A stretch of DNA of 64,000 bases from Elusimicrobiota bacterium (GCA_016196755.1 JACPXC010000020.1:1-64000), one strand, 5' to 3'; shown: positions 38,401-46,629, counted from the first letter of the stretch. Program-made: numbers and translations. Notes: generated by a model not told the origin, from the letters alone.

Positions 38401-41400
38401 GACGATGGAAGCGGAGTTCGAGCGCCGCGAGCGCAAACGCACGGGGCGGTTCTACTTCTTGGCTGACCGTTTCGCCGAAGATGCCGACCTTGCCGTTACA
38501 GCCGCGCAGGTCCTCGGGCAGGGGAATCGGGCGCGCCTATACATGGAAAGCGGGCGGGAAGCCTACGAGCGTGGCGATCACGGCGGCTTCGTCCGGAACT
38601 ATGCGATGGGCGGAGTTTACGTCGGCGGCGAGATGTTCATTGTGAGCGCAGGTTTCGGCCTCATCGTCTCAGGTCCGGTGCGCGTGGCGCTAGCTGCGCG
38701 CAATCTGACGGCGGCGGCGCAAATCCTCAGCGCGGCTGAAACGGTCGTGTTCGTGGGGCCGATGCTCATCAATACCGTCGACGCGTTGGGCGACCTGCGC
38801 ACCGAGAGCGATCCCGAGTTTCGGTGGCAGCATTTCGACCGCGCGTTCGAAGGATCCGTGGGGGTCCTTGGACTCTTCGCGGGGTGGGCTTGGGGCCGCA
38901 TGGAAGGCTCTGCCGAACCCGCGCTGTCCGTTAAGGCGGAGCGCGCGCTGGAATCCCTGGGTATTAAGCCCGCGGAGATTCAGGGCAAGCCGGTCGCAGA
39001 GGTGCGCGAACTGGTCGATCGCGCATATCGTCGGAGACTGACTAAGGGAGCCCATCCCGACATTTGGGAGTCGTTGCCCCCCGGACCGAAGAGGGCCGCG
39101 GGGGAGGCTTCGTATAAGGCGGTTCGCGAGGCGCAGGGCACGCTGCTATCCCTGCTTGACGTGGGATCGCTGGAGGGCGCGCCGCCGCCCGCCCCACGAG
39201 GCGAAGGCGGGAGCCTGTTCTCGAGGCTGGCGGCCTGGCTGTTCCCGGCGGGGAAGGCCGCGGCGCCGAGCGCGCCGCGGGCCGGGAGCGGACTGCTGCC
39301 CGGGCCGGCCGCAGAAGTGGCCGGCCGCGCCCCTCCGGCCCGGACCACCTCCAAGCAGGTCGTCGACTCGTTGAAGGACTTCCTTGCGGCGCCCGAGGGG
39401 GACTGGACCGCGAAGCATCTGGCCAATCTCCTTGCCCGCGAGGGCGTCGCGGCCGAGCGCGGGTTGACCAAGGAGCAGGCGCTCGGGCGCATCCGCGAGG
39501 CCCTGGAATCCGGAGACATCGAGATCGGCGAGCTTGCGCCCGAGATGGCGGCCGGCTTCGATCCGAAGACGGGCCGCATCACGATCAATAGGTCGTTTGC
39601 GGACGCGCCGCCCGAGCTCCTGCGCGGCGCGCTCCTTCACGAGCTCATTCACCGCGCCTTCCCGAAGTCCTACGAGATCGTCGCCCATCGGATCGAGAAT
39701 TACGTCTATGACCGCTGGGGCTGGCGGTCCGACCCGGCGGTGGAGACCGCCTACGGGCGCGGCGTGGCCGCGCGGCGGGCCGCGGAACGCCGGGGCGACT
39801 ACCGCCGGATCTTGGAGGCTTACCCGGAGAACCAGCTCGGTCCCCTCGAGACCCGCAAGAAGCTCCAGCCGCTGCTCGAGGACCTGCGGTGGGCCGCCAA
39901 GACGCTTGGGGAGCTGTACCGGGAGATAGACGCCGGGACCCTGAAGGCCGAAGGGATCGAGGCGAGGCTTGGCGAGAAGGCCGCGGCGCGCCGCGGCGCC
40001 GACGGCGCGCAGGCGCGCCGGGACGTGGCGCTCATCAAGGAGCTCCTCAATGAGACCAACCCCGAGACCCTGAGCGGAGGGAGAGGCCTGGCGGCCGTGG
40101 AGCGCGGACTGGAGGAGGCCGGGTCTCGGCTCGAGCTCGTGGAGAACGATCTTCGCCGCCTCAGGAGCGAGTCGGCGGCCGGACGCAAGCTCGCCGCGGA
40201 ACCCTCGGTCGAGGGCGCCGGGTCGGCTCACCTGGACAAGGTCGTCGCCGACGTGACCCCGCTCCGCTCGGGGGCGTTCGCGGACGTCTCCGTCTCGAAG
40301 ATCGCCCCGGATGTCGTCGTCAAGGTGGGCAAGGCGTTCCCGGATTCCCCGGCCTTGAACGCGGTATGGGAAGCGGACCGGGCGCGGGTAGAGGCGATCG
40401 CCGCCCGTTTGGGCTCGACGGTCGAGGTAGTCAACGGCGTGGCCCTGAAGAGGCTGGACCTCCCCGTCACTCCCTACCTTTTCCGGGACGGGCGCGTCCT
40501 CTTGACGATGAAGGTGGAGACCGAAGGGGTCACGACGGCGCACGTCCGCGAGGTGCAGGCGGCCCTATTCGAGAAGGGCGTGGCCTGGCTGGACCTGGAT
40601 ATCTCGAACGTGGGCCTGATCCAGACCCCAAAGGGCGGCCTGCGTCCTGTGCTCATCGACTTCGGAGGTCTCGTCGACTTCAATGCGCTTCCGGGGAGCG
40701 CGGCCACGGGTCGGGCCCTCGCTGGCCTCGTCCGGTCGCCGGTGGGTGAATGGGGCGTGTGGCTCCGCCAGACGGTGAGGCTCAAGCCCCTCATCGACTT
40801 CTTTGCCGCCCCGCCGAAGGGCGGGGAAGGCGTCGGCCGGGCTTCGGCGTTCGGCAAGCTGCAGGAGCTCTCCAAAGAGACGCCCAAGAAGGACTTCCCC
40901 GGAGTCCCCGGCGCCATCGACCATGTCGAGGGGCCGCTGCGGGCCTTGCGCACCATCGAGATCCCTCCCGACATGCTCGGCTACGGCAGCGAGCTCAGGG
41001 AGCCGCTGGCTCCCCGGGCCGAGCTGTCCAGCCTCGCGGAGGTGCCCAAGGCCGACGTCGTCGAGGTCTCGAACGTCGTATTCGCCAGCGAGGAGCACAG
41101 CGGCAGCTCAGGCCTGGTCCGCTTGGCCAAGCTCAAGGACGGCCGCGCCGTCGCGGTCAAGGCGATCCTCGCCTCTCCTCCGGTCTCCGAGGCGCGTACG
41201 GCCGGATGGATACTCGAGGAAGCCAACTCGGCGGCTCTCTTCTCGGACCTCGGCGTGGGGCCCAAGTTCCACGGTATTTGGACCGACGGGGCGGGACGCC
41301 TCAACGTCGTCATGGACATCGCCCGCGGCGACTTCAGCGGCACTCCCGTCAAGGACGCCACCTTCGCCGACCTCGAGGCGATCATCGGCCGGCTGCGCGG

Positions 41401-43327
41401 CGCCGGGATCAAGGAGGTCGGGGATTTCCAGGCCTATCGCACTCCAGAGGGCCGGCTCACGCTCATAGACCCGGCAACGGCGATCAAGGACCGGGGCGTG
41501 AAACCGCCTGCGGACCCCGACAGCCGCTACGGCTTCGCCACGGGCCAGCGCCTGGCCCTGTTCGAGGCGGCCCCAGCCGATGTCGGCGCGCGCTACCTGG
41601 AGGGGCTGCGCGCGAAAGACCCGGCCGCCTACCGCGGCCTGCTCGAGGCCCTGCCGGCCGCCAAGCGGCCCAGCCCCCAGGCATCCGCTCCGCCGGCGCC
41701 GCCCGCGCCCCTGTTCGACCGCTTCCTGCGCGCGGTCGGCCTCGGCGGCCAAGCCGTCCCCGAGCTCCCGATCACGGTGCTGGGCAGCGGCGAGGCCGGC
41801 GTCGTGCTCCGCTTCCAGCGGCCCGGCGAGCCGCCGCTGGCCGTCAAGGTCTCCCGCACCGGGCCGAGCCGCCTCAACGCCAAAGCCTGGGAGGCGTTTC
41901 TCGACGAGCCGGAACGGGTGGACTCGGTTTCGCGCGCCTATGACCGCCGCCCCATGGCGAATTTCGAGGTCCCGCGGCCGGCGCATCCGACGTTCACGCC
42001 CGGGGAACTGCGCGCGCTCAAGGCCGCCAGCGGAGCCCCCGGCGAGGTGGTCGAAAACGGCCGCATGGTCGTCACCAACGCCGTGCCCGGCCAGACCCTC
42101 AAGGCGTATTTCGAAAGCGGCGGGCGACTCACGCCGGCGGAGGCCAAGACCATGCGCGAGGGCCTGCGCGCCCTCAACGGCGAGGGCTACTTCGCCTTCG
42201 ATCTCAAGTCCGACAACATGATGGTCTACGACGACCCGGTCCGCGGCCGGGTATTCGTGCTCATCGACACCGGCGCGATGAGCTTCAAGACCCCGAAGAC
42301 CTCGGAGCACGCCGCGGCCCTGGCGCGGCAGAGCGGCCTCTTCGATGGGATGGTGAAGCCCTTTCTCGAAAAACCGGCGTCCGGCGGACCGGTCACGACC
42401 CAGGGCCGGGCGGTCCGGGAGACCGTCCCGCCGTCGGCGCGCCGGACCGCGGTGCTCGCGGAGATTCTCTCGCCGGACTCGGCGCTTGCCGCCGACCCGG
42501 GCCTCGCCCCGTTCGCGGCGAAGCTCGAGGCCATCAACGTCAGCATGCGGCGCGCCTACGATGAATTGGCGGCCGCGCCGCCCAAAGACGCCGATATCCT
42601 GTTCGATAAGGCCATCGCCTTGCGGCGCCGCACGGCCGCCGACGTCGCGGCCCTGGCCGCCGATCCGACCGTGCCCGAGGTCCTGCGCAAGACGTTCGTC
42701 AAGGCGGCCGAGAAGTACGGGGTGAGCGCTAAAGAGGAAGCCAAGCTCCGCAAGAAAGTCGCCACGGACCCCGCGAATACCATCAGAGGAGTCCTAGGTG
42801 AAGCCGCCGAGCTGGACGTCAGCCTGCGCGTTTCGGGCTTCGTCGAACGCGGCGGGACCATCCGGGAGAGACTCCTCGCCGATGGCGTCGGCAAGAAGGA
42901 GCTGCTGGGCGCGGCCCGCGATTGGGTCCGCGCGGCCGACCCCGCCGCGCAGGAGGCCCTCCTCGCGCTGGCCCGCGAGCGCCTGGCGGCCCGGGAGCCG
43001 GGCGCCGTCATCGCCGACGTCGAAGCGATCCCCGCCGACATCCTGGACTCGCTGACGCTCCAGAAAGAGGTCGCCGACGTCGTGTTCAAGGACGGCCGCG
43101 CCTGGGGCGAGGTCAAGAACCTCGACTCCGTCACGACCCTCGAAGGCCTGCTCGACGGCGCCAAGGGCAAGTCCCTGTTCACCCAGGCGCGCGAGAACCT
43201 CCTGGTCAGCCGCTTGTTCGGCCCCGAGGTGCGGGAGTATCATTACTTCTTCGTGGACGGCATCACCCCGCAGGCCGCCGCGCGCCTCCAGGCGCTCGGC
43301 ATCATCGTGCACGGGATCGCCCGTTGA
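32435..43327 (+). CDS. Giant exported protein: HEAT, J, metalloprotease-like, three kinase-like domains, nuclease-like C-terminus
   Basis: About 3630 aa from ATG 32435, where similarity to giant 1 begins and a promoter fits; the frame is open further upstream. A signal-like N-terminus and shared blocks precede HEAT-like repeats (about 380-1350) and a beta-rich part with VFSPFQT (near 1902). Hydrophobic helices (about 2065-2160) precede a J domain (about 2175-2235, HPD 2207-2209). A zinc-protease-like segment has HELIH (2402-2406). Three kinase-like folds follow: Asp2722/Asn2725/Asp2742 (DFG); Lys2909/Asp2997/Asp3012; Lys3138/Asp3256/Asn3261/Asp3278. The last ~110 residues show Asp3548...Glu3559-x-Lys3561, as in PD-(D/E)xK nucleases. 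A small gene overlaps the stop. It resembles a polymorphic toxin, though with an unusually elaborate body. Confidence 0.8.
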   Translation: MRTPPLPPEAGSPSRPAPRGVFRRVCAVVLSLALACPVPAGAADDQAIVSEDVFRAQPGSGADTSLWIFDGRGWVDPVTNEYYTEAQFQALRNPTPPSPAQAAPVSASPPEVQTPAASVSATPNPLAVAAPAPAAAAGPATDAPGALAAGPSPATPAGQPAQGPAAQRQAPALRENMAGAGKTVGEAGKRIGVAAAPGAAKSEGGGGIGAAPAGGLGLFFDGREGGGGEEQLAAVGVPNLGAASGAAEVRPAYLPRASGPAGFRSDIELSIEGLPVPEQQILKKRDFTAPRSATLLGGGASERIPAAWQAAYPPAFDIAGRILGRGPSAPVEPSPLGHVLSAAPLPARLDAAAPQVIPAEGASAKDLLETLAALDPAKDKAAYDAAVAVLTRRAGEILPQLKAILLRARGSDIAGAMRILAAMGTPGLGLAQELLEAGPIGRRRAAAALARMAPFDARKAAGLVPPLRALLTQRFKDGGDEIKADAARALAKIGPAARAALPDLLGPAASYARLKSGSDWIAGEERKFGEFGLSRQFSEAAFEAVAALDPDASRFLSAVVSGSVSAPAAAERAGPASGRNPFGQGPDEGERLDKEAQRQFEQDGLWVMQLMSRRGAALQVPAAALERQLAGGYDEDASFDARQRIDAAELLARLYPERQAAAIAELRKVVEGTGLADVLRWAGEALGRLDAPGPAALRLAEDLSAPDKSPGRRWRDQYRPDAVRLLAKLGGGAAFARLRSYASSPAAKGHPLTGAAPPETDPKVRRAAAAALIALIPTEPQAAGALTAVLLDPDGAAAASALEVLESMELPRAALPGLVFALTKDADAGTLGWQSALSDSMRARVVALTEGLLEGGSPEAALFQAMRDSRYREVRALSRRALGALLLDADAGKAIRTLAEAWRGENLARAPEETQVVALLAAFAVERTDAAGALVPALYRSAETAEAAREVLRAMGPRAFEALNAGWRERDVPDRQLSLLAHSGSEGLRIVAGIVADRSLPMSLRRAALGGLGVGDSHTRRVEIEETLVPVLAQIVLQGEEGLWKSSTKALELIGGRAAGKALLAAFEKFRGGDTPGDRERATAFLVFAAKNPDLDVVKLLGEEVDRTSGAQRSSYLVALAPLDPGAVRTHLAGEGAPSLSQIAAASEGDLQREAMDLLIAKIPALSESEIRRAFGQPRLPESAGATAALILRLKSDDELVRMAALDALAEHAAPDDALETALVAAVLRPRPRVGYTVRESAINAIGRLAERFPGWRLESAAAALLKVEAESTLLAAVLGKLGWRAGPESILVLDKQRAEIKATPGVIRRQETIDDVSAAIEKIRAELAAPPPIPQAVVYGPQEKAAGPRPEDPSLRLFVADGPGIGLVDPYAFPGAAARIAALGPAAREFVPDLKRAAAGLFIVSAPRSGETPEASAAVVRAAAMKALGRIEPDTLASLAAGVAAELEETPGAGLLEIAGRALRASAAEMGLPIPLLATESWDEEMERAFAALEAAGEVLWHRKTVFIDARGRKHVGYAHQKENGAWQFVTEDGFLAALAPDGDRLATDLSSGAGVRRQADGTVARMDSEGGFSLVEMVPAPPSWRDLPGVPSISPRLARETVSWSAPDSESGETVIRFHGTETIAPRGATVLFEDGRVRIFRKDANGTMLPLAWLEREDGLGLTTIFRYEVLQGGLGVIRERLKGLKLEGEGKKVIFFPEAVAGLRAGSLDLAGLPAELLSSADRRAFEGFFDAYASFAGDSGVAPEVERAFRGESWTDEEGTRFSWQVGGFNLVRDADAKQRLQLLVLETVERYGFPAKINALQLYVEAKKDGFDVVSARESGKLEVHAFRRAGSGGSVTVERLVLDERHGSEGRLRTRLGEKFSSMGAGVWRTTEMGLPSSVEVPDPVLGAIGQGVDVVFSPFQTILYGVVGLGKLGIGRGAGAMGYEDTELIYASDGIHTMGQGRFMQWADYYGNGLEGRERDVDVQRKVLAALSPRQRQAYRATMEAEFERRERKRTGRFYFLADRFAEDADLAVTAAQVLGQGNRARLYMESGREAYERGDHGGFVRNYAMGGVYVGGEMFIVSAGFGLIVSGPVRVALAARNLTAAAQILSAAETVVFVGPMLINTVDALGDLRTESDPEFRWQHFDRAFEGSVGVLGLFAGWAWGRMEGSAEPALSVKAERALESLGIKPAEIQGKPVAEVRELVDRAYRRRLTKGAHPDIWESLPPGPKRAAGEASYKAVREAQGTLLSLLDVGSLEGAPPPAPRGEGGSLFSRLAAWLFPAGKAAAPSAPRAGSGLLPGPAAEVAGRAPPARTTSKQVVDSLKDFLAAPEGDWTAKHLANLLAREGVAAERGLTKEQALGRIREALESGDIEIGELAPEMAAGFDPKTGRITINRSFADAPPELLRGALLHELIHRAFPKSYEIVAHRIENYVYDRWGWRSDPAVETAYGRGVAARRAAERRGDYRRILEAYPENQLGPLETRKKLQPLLEDLRWAAKTLGELYREIDAGTLKAEGIEARLGEKAAARRGADGAQARRDVALIKELLNETNPETLSGGRGLAAVERGLEEAGSRLELVENDLRRLRSESAAGRKLAAEPSVEGAGSAHLDKVVADVTPLRSGAFADVSVSKIAPDVVVKVGKAFPDSPALNAVWEADRARVEAIAARLGSTVEVVNGVALKRLDLPVTPYLFRDGRVLLTMKVETEGVTTAHVREVQAALFEKGVAWLDLDISNVGLIQTPKGGLRPVLIDFGGLVDFNALPGSAATGRALAGLVRSPVGEWGVWLRQTVRLKPLIDFFAAPPKGGEGVGRASAFGKLQELSKETPKKDFPGVPGAIDHVEGPLRALRTIEIPPDMLGYGSELREPLAPRAELSSLAEVPKADVVEVSNVVFASEEHSGSSGLVRLAKLKDGRAVAVKAILASPPVSEARTAGWILEEANSAALFSDLGVGPKFHGIWTDGAGRLNVVMDIARGDFSGTPVKDATFADLEAIIGRLRGAGIKEVGDFQAYRTPEGRLTLIDPATAIKDRGVKPPADPDSRYGFATGQRLALFEAAPADVGARYLEGLRAKDPAAYRGLLEALPAAKRPSPQASAPPAPPAPLFDRFLRAVGLGGQAVPELPITVLGSGEAGVVLRFQRPGEPPLAVKVSRTGPSRLNAKAWEAFLDEPERVDSVSRAYDRRPMANFEVPRPAHPTFTPGELRALKAASGAPGEVVENGRMVVTNAVPGQTLKAYFESGGRLTPAEAKTMREGLRALNGEGYFAFDLKSDNMMVYDDPVRGRVFVLIDTGAMSFKTPKTSEHAAALARQSGLFDGMVKPFLEKPASGGPVTTQGRAVRETVPPSARRTAVLAEILSPDSALAADPGLAPFAAKLEAINVSMRRAYDELAAAPPKDADILFDKAIALRRRTAADVAALAADPTVPEVLRKTFVKAAEKYGVSAKEEAKLRKKVATDPANTIRGVLGEAAELDVSLRVSGFVERGGTIRERLLADGVGKKELLGAARDWVRAADPAAQEALLALARERLAAREPGAVIADVEAIPADILDSLTLQKEVADVVFKDGRAWGEVKNLDSVTTLEGLLDGAKGKSLFTQARENLLVSRLFGPEVREYHYFFVDGITPQAAARLQALGIIVHGIAR

Positions 43328-43680
43328 GGTGGGAGTTCCAGCTCCGCGTGGCGGGAGCCGAGGGCGGCGCGGCGGCCATCCTGATCGACACGACCTACGC
43401 GGACATAGAGGACGCCTGCGGCGTGCTCGCCGGGCCGGAGCCGGCCTGGCTGGATTTCTTCATGTCCCCGGCCGCGGCGCTGGCGCCCTACGAGGTCAAG
43501 CTCGTCCCCGGGGGCCGATACTCGAAGGAGGAGGCTCTGAGCGCCCTCGGGGGCCTGCGCTCATGTCTGGAGCGGCACGGCGGCCACGAAGAGCTCATCC
43601 GATGGCTAGGCTGGGCCGAGGAGGCGGTCGGCAAGACCCGCCCCGAGGCGCGCTTCGACACGGTCATCCAGGATGATTGA
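43324..43680 (+). CDS. Candidate immunity protein for the giant's nuclease-like tip
   Basis: A 118-aa protein from TTG 43324, whose TTGA overlaps the giant's stop. Upstream in this frame is only antisense-type noise, and protein-like sequence begins at R-W-E-F-Q-L-R-V. It has strand-helix features (AAAILIDTTYADIEDACGVL...), two Cys, no signal peptide and a slight acidic bias. A small cytoplasmic protein placed directly after a nuclease-tipped exported giant is the usual layout of a toxin-immunity pair. No immunity family recognised. The assignment rests on position. Confidence 0.6.
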   Translation: MRWEFQLRVAGAEGGAAAILIDTTYADIEDACGVLAGPEPAWLDFFMSPAAALAPYEVKLVPGGRYSKEEALSALGGLRSCLERHGGHEELIRWLGWAEEAVGKTRPEARFDTVIQDD

Positions 43681-43730
43681 CCGGCAATGGACGCCCTACT
43701 CTCCAGTTGCCCCAGTCTCTTCGAATCAAA

Positions 43731-43863
43731 CACCCGTCAAAGAAACTGTTTTTTAAAGATAGAAATATCTCTATATTTTCACTGCTTAATTTTATTTAAA
43801 ATCTCCCGGTCTCCCATTATCCCCTCATTACCACCCATATCCATCAAAGAGAATCGAACCAGG
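43731..43863. other. AT-rich intergenic patch
   Basis: A stretch rich in A and T (for example TTTTTTAAAGATAGAAATAT) in otherwise very GC-rich DNA, between the immunity candidate and the AlbA-type gene. I see no coding sequence or clear terminator. It looks like the border of acquired DNA. Confidence 0.6.
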
Positions 43864-45270
43864 TTATGCCCAATAAGGGACGTATCTCATGAGCTTGTTG
43901 GCAGCCTCCGAATCGACAGGCTTGATTTTTTTAGCCGCAACAGCCTCCTTCAACAACCTCGACGCAGTCGCGGCATTTTGTTTCTCAATTTTAAAACGCT
44001 CTCGGATCGACTCATTATTCGTGATGCCGTTAGTCACATACCGGAGGACGCTATGTTGATAGACCGCAAGAACACGCTCCTCCGGGGTCAAAGCCTTGAG
44101 CGGCTTGTACTTCGAGAGCACAAACGTCGTGTGCCGGCTCCCTAAGCGAAGGACATAGGGCGGCAACTGAAAGACCTCGATGCTGGACACGATCTCGTCC
44201 ATGCCGTGTCCCCGCTCTTCGCAGATGCCCAACTGGCGAAGCGCATAGGCGAAGCGCTCATTGCGAGATTGGTTCTCATCTATAAGTCGGTCTGGAGGCA
44301 AAATGGGAAGCCCGGGATTGGTGACCTCAATGCGGTCTTCAAAGATCTCGACGGTCACTCCCGTGCCTTTCTCGGTGAGATCCTGATGGACGATGGCGTT
44401 CGCAATGAGCTCACGGATAGCCTTCTCGGGATAGGCTCGCGTCGTCGTCCGAAGCGCCGTCGAGATCGCCTCGCTCGCCGGCAGATGATCGTTGATATAG
44501 GCGATTAGGGTCTCAAAGCTGGCAGCGTATCCTTTCTGGCCGGTGATATCCTTGCCGTCCTTGACTTTCGCCTTAGACGGGCCCTCGTAGACGATCACAC
44601 GAACGCCCTTCCGCTCCAGGTCGCCAAAATCGGGGAGGCGTTTGGCGAAAAGCAAGGCGCCAAGATTAGTGATGGCATAGCCGCTCCCCTCGGCTCGCAG
44701 GAAACCGCGCTGGATAAAAGCATCCAATGCTTCTTTACGGGTAGACGGGAAGGGCCGCTTCTTCAGATCGAAATAGCTCTGAACGTCCAGGAGAGTGACG
44801 ACGTCTGCCTCCCCACAGCCGACCTTGGCAAGCAGGTCGACGAAATCAGGCTGACCTTCATCGATGATCTTTTTGAGCTGGTCGGGAGTCATCGGGACCA
44901 GTTCCTCGCCCGCTCGCATCAAGTAACGGCCATTGTAGTGCACGGGCTGGCCTAGGGGGCGCGACGGCACATCGAACACCAACACCCGTCCTTCAGGATG
45001 AGCCGCCTCATGCCAACGAACCTTAAGATGGATGCGCTCGAAGATGCCGCCGACCGTGCGCTCGGGAATCTCAAACGCTTTGGTGCCGACAACCCGTCTC
45101 GGCGGGGCGTTCGTCACGCCCAGCACGAAACGCCCGCCGCCCTCATTGGCCAGCGCGACGCAATAGTTGACCAGAGTCTCGAAATCATAACCGCCCTTGG
45201 CTTCCTTGAACTCCAAGTGCTCATCTTCGGACCTGGCCAATAGAAGCGGCTGAAGTTCTTCGATAGTCAT
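43864..45270 (-). CDS. AlbA_2 (Schlafen-type) / HATPase_c_4 putative regulator
   Basis: A 468-aa protein with an N-terminal AlbA_2 domain (about 10-130: D-E-H-L-E-F-K-E-A-K and L-A-N-E-G-G-G). A GHKL-type ATPase segment follows (about 280-345: R-E-L-I-A-N-A-I-V-H-Q-D-L...F-E-D-R-I-E-V-T-N-P-G), then a helical C-terminus resembling winged-helix modules (about 390-460). Proteins of this layout are often annotated as ATP-binding or RecG-like regulators and commonly sit in mobile or defence regions. GC content is clearly lower than the flanking genes, and an AT-rich patch lies downstream. A GATAAT hexamer and AAAGG precede the ATG. Target unknown. Confidence 0.8.
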   Translation of the reverse strand: MTIEELQPLLLARSEDEHLEFKEAKGGYDFETLVNYCVALANEGGGRFVLGVTNAPPRRVVGTKAFEIPERTVGGIFERIHLKVRWHEAAHPEGRVLVFDVPSRPLGQPVHYNGRYLMRAGEELVPMTPDQLKKIIDEGQPDFVDLLAKVGCGEADVVTLLDVQSYFDLKKRPFPSTRKEALDAFIQRGFLRAEGSGYAITNLGALLFAKRLPDFGDLERKGVRVIVYEGPSKAKVKDGKDITGQKGYAASFETLIAYINDHLPASEAISTALRTTTRAYPEKAIRELIANAIVHQDLTEKGTGVTVEIFEDRIEVTNPGLPILPPDRLIDENQSRNERFAYALRQLGICEERGHGMDEIVSSIEVFQLPPYVLRLGSRHTTFVLSKYKPLKALTPEERVLAVYQHSVLRYVTNGITNNESIRERFKIEKQNAATASRLLKEAVAAKKIKPVDSEAANKLMRYVPYWA

Positions 45271-45330
45271 CGCCTTTGGAACCAGATTATCGCAAAAAAT
45301 AGAAATGGCCCTGCCATACGGCGGGTGCCC

Positions 45331-46629
45331 CTACTCGTAGCGCAGGGCCTCGACCGGGTCGAAGGCCGAGGCCTGGTAGGCGGGGTAGAGGGAGAACAGG
45401 AAGCAGGTGCCCATCGCCACGCCCATCGTGGCGAGGAAGTGCCACCAGGCCAGGGCGGCCAGCTTGTCGGGGCCGCCCTCGGCGAGGAAGAGCAGGCAGG
45501 CCAGGCCGAGGCCGATCCCCACGAAGCCCCCGAAGACCCCGAGCAGCATGGCCTCGGTGACGAACTGGAACAGCACGTCGTAGCGGGTCGCTCCCACGGC
45601 GCGCCGCACGCCGATCTCGCGGATGCGCGAGAAGATGGTGGCCAAGGTGACGTTCATGATCCCCACCCCGCCGGCCAGGATGGCGATGACCCCCAGCGAC
45701 ATGATCGTGACGGCTTGGGCGCGCATCTCGTTGACCTTGTTCTGGATCTCCTGCTTCAAGTCGACGACCGTGAAGTCCTCCTCGCCCCGGTGGAGCTCCT
45801 TGAAGAGGGCGTTGAGGCGCTCCTTGGCGAGCTCGACGGTGCCGAGCGAACCGGTGTCGAGGTCGATCTGCTCGATGCGGTCGGGGTCGGGCTTGTCGTC
45901 GTTCCAGCTGTTCTGCAGGTAGCGCTGGGAGGCCTTGAGCGGCACGACGACCTGGGCGCGGTCATTGGTCTGGAACCAGCGCGGGTCCATGTCCTTGGGC
46001 GGCTCTTTGAGGATGCCGATGACCGTGAAGGGGAGCTTCGAGATGAGGATGTCCTTGCCGATGAGGTCATGGTGGGTGACCAGGGTCTCGACGTCGTTGG
46101 TGTAATAGGACCAGCGGCGCTCCTCGGGCGGCTTGCCCTTGGCCCAGCCGCCCGGCTCGACGAGCACGCAGACCCGGGTCCCCTCGGCGTAGTCCGAGGC
46201 CCGGAAGTAGCGGCCGCGCAGGGTGTAGACCCAGTTCCGCTTGGCCCATTCCGGCCCGACGCCCCGGACGTTCATGCCGCCCTCGAGGCCGCCGTACTCG
46301 AAGCGGCCGTAGCTGCTGATCGTCGGCGAGACCATGTTCAGCCAGGGCAGCACCTTGCGGATGGCGTCGGCGTCGCGCGAGGTCAGGCCCGGCGAGAGGC
46401 GCAGGCTCTTGTCCTCCTTCTTGCGCCAGCTGATGTGGGTGATCTGGATCGGCCCGGGGCCCACGAGGTCGAAGGCGGCCTTCTGCTTTTGGAAGGACTC
46501 GCTGACGATGGCGCAGGTGTAGAGGACGGCGGCGGCCCCGAAGGCGATGGCGGCCAGGCTCAAGACCGAGCGCAGCTTGTGGGCGGCGATGTCGGTCAAG
46601 CCGCTGCGGACCGCCTCGTCGAGGTTCAC
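45331..46629 (-). CDS. MacB-like ABC transporter permease (FtsX domain)
   Basis: A 432-aa inner-membrane permease with an N-terminal helix (about 18-40), a periplasmic MacB-PCD-like domain (about 45-290) and three C-terminal helices. It carries the FtsX signature (GGVGIMN... R-x-R-E-I-G-V-R-R-A-V-G-A). Such permeases work with a MacA-type adaptor and a separate ATPase in export or mechanotransmission. The GTG start overlaps the stop of the upstream macA-like gene (GTGA). No ATPase gene is present on either side, so the energising subunit must be elsewhere. Confidence 0.85.
   Translation of the reverse strand: MNLDEAVRSGLTDIAAHKLRSVLSLAAIAFGAAAVLYTCAIVSESFQKQKAAFDLVGPGPIQITHISWRKKEDKSLRLSPGLTSRDADAIRKVLPWLNMVSPTISSYGRFEYGGLEGGMNVRGVGPEWAKRNWVYTLRGRYFRASDYAEGTRVCVLVEPGGWAKGKPPEERRWSYYTNDVETLVTHHDLIGKDILISKLPFTVIGILKEPPKDMDPRWFQTNDRAQVVVPLKASQRYLQNSWNDDKPDPDRIEQIDLDTGSLGTVELAKERLNALFKELHRGEEDFTVVDLKQEIQNKVNEMRAQAVTIMSLGVIAILAGGVGIMNVTLATIFSRIREIGVRRAVGATRYDVLFQFVTEAMLLGVFGGFVGIGLGLACLLFLAEGGPDKLAALAWWHFLATMGVAMGTCFLFSLYPAYQASAFDPVEALRYE

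Noticed and set aside
43843-43866. GGTTCGATTC on the minus strand, like a tRNA T-loop or attachment site
   Set aside because: No T-stem pairing and no other tRNA arm within 80 nt. It falls at the end of the AlbA-type gene.
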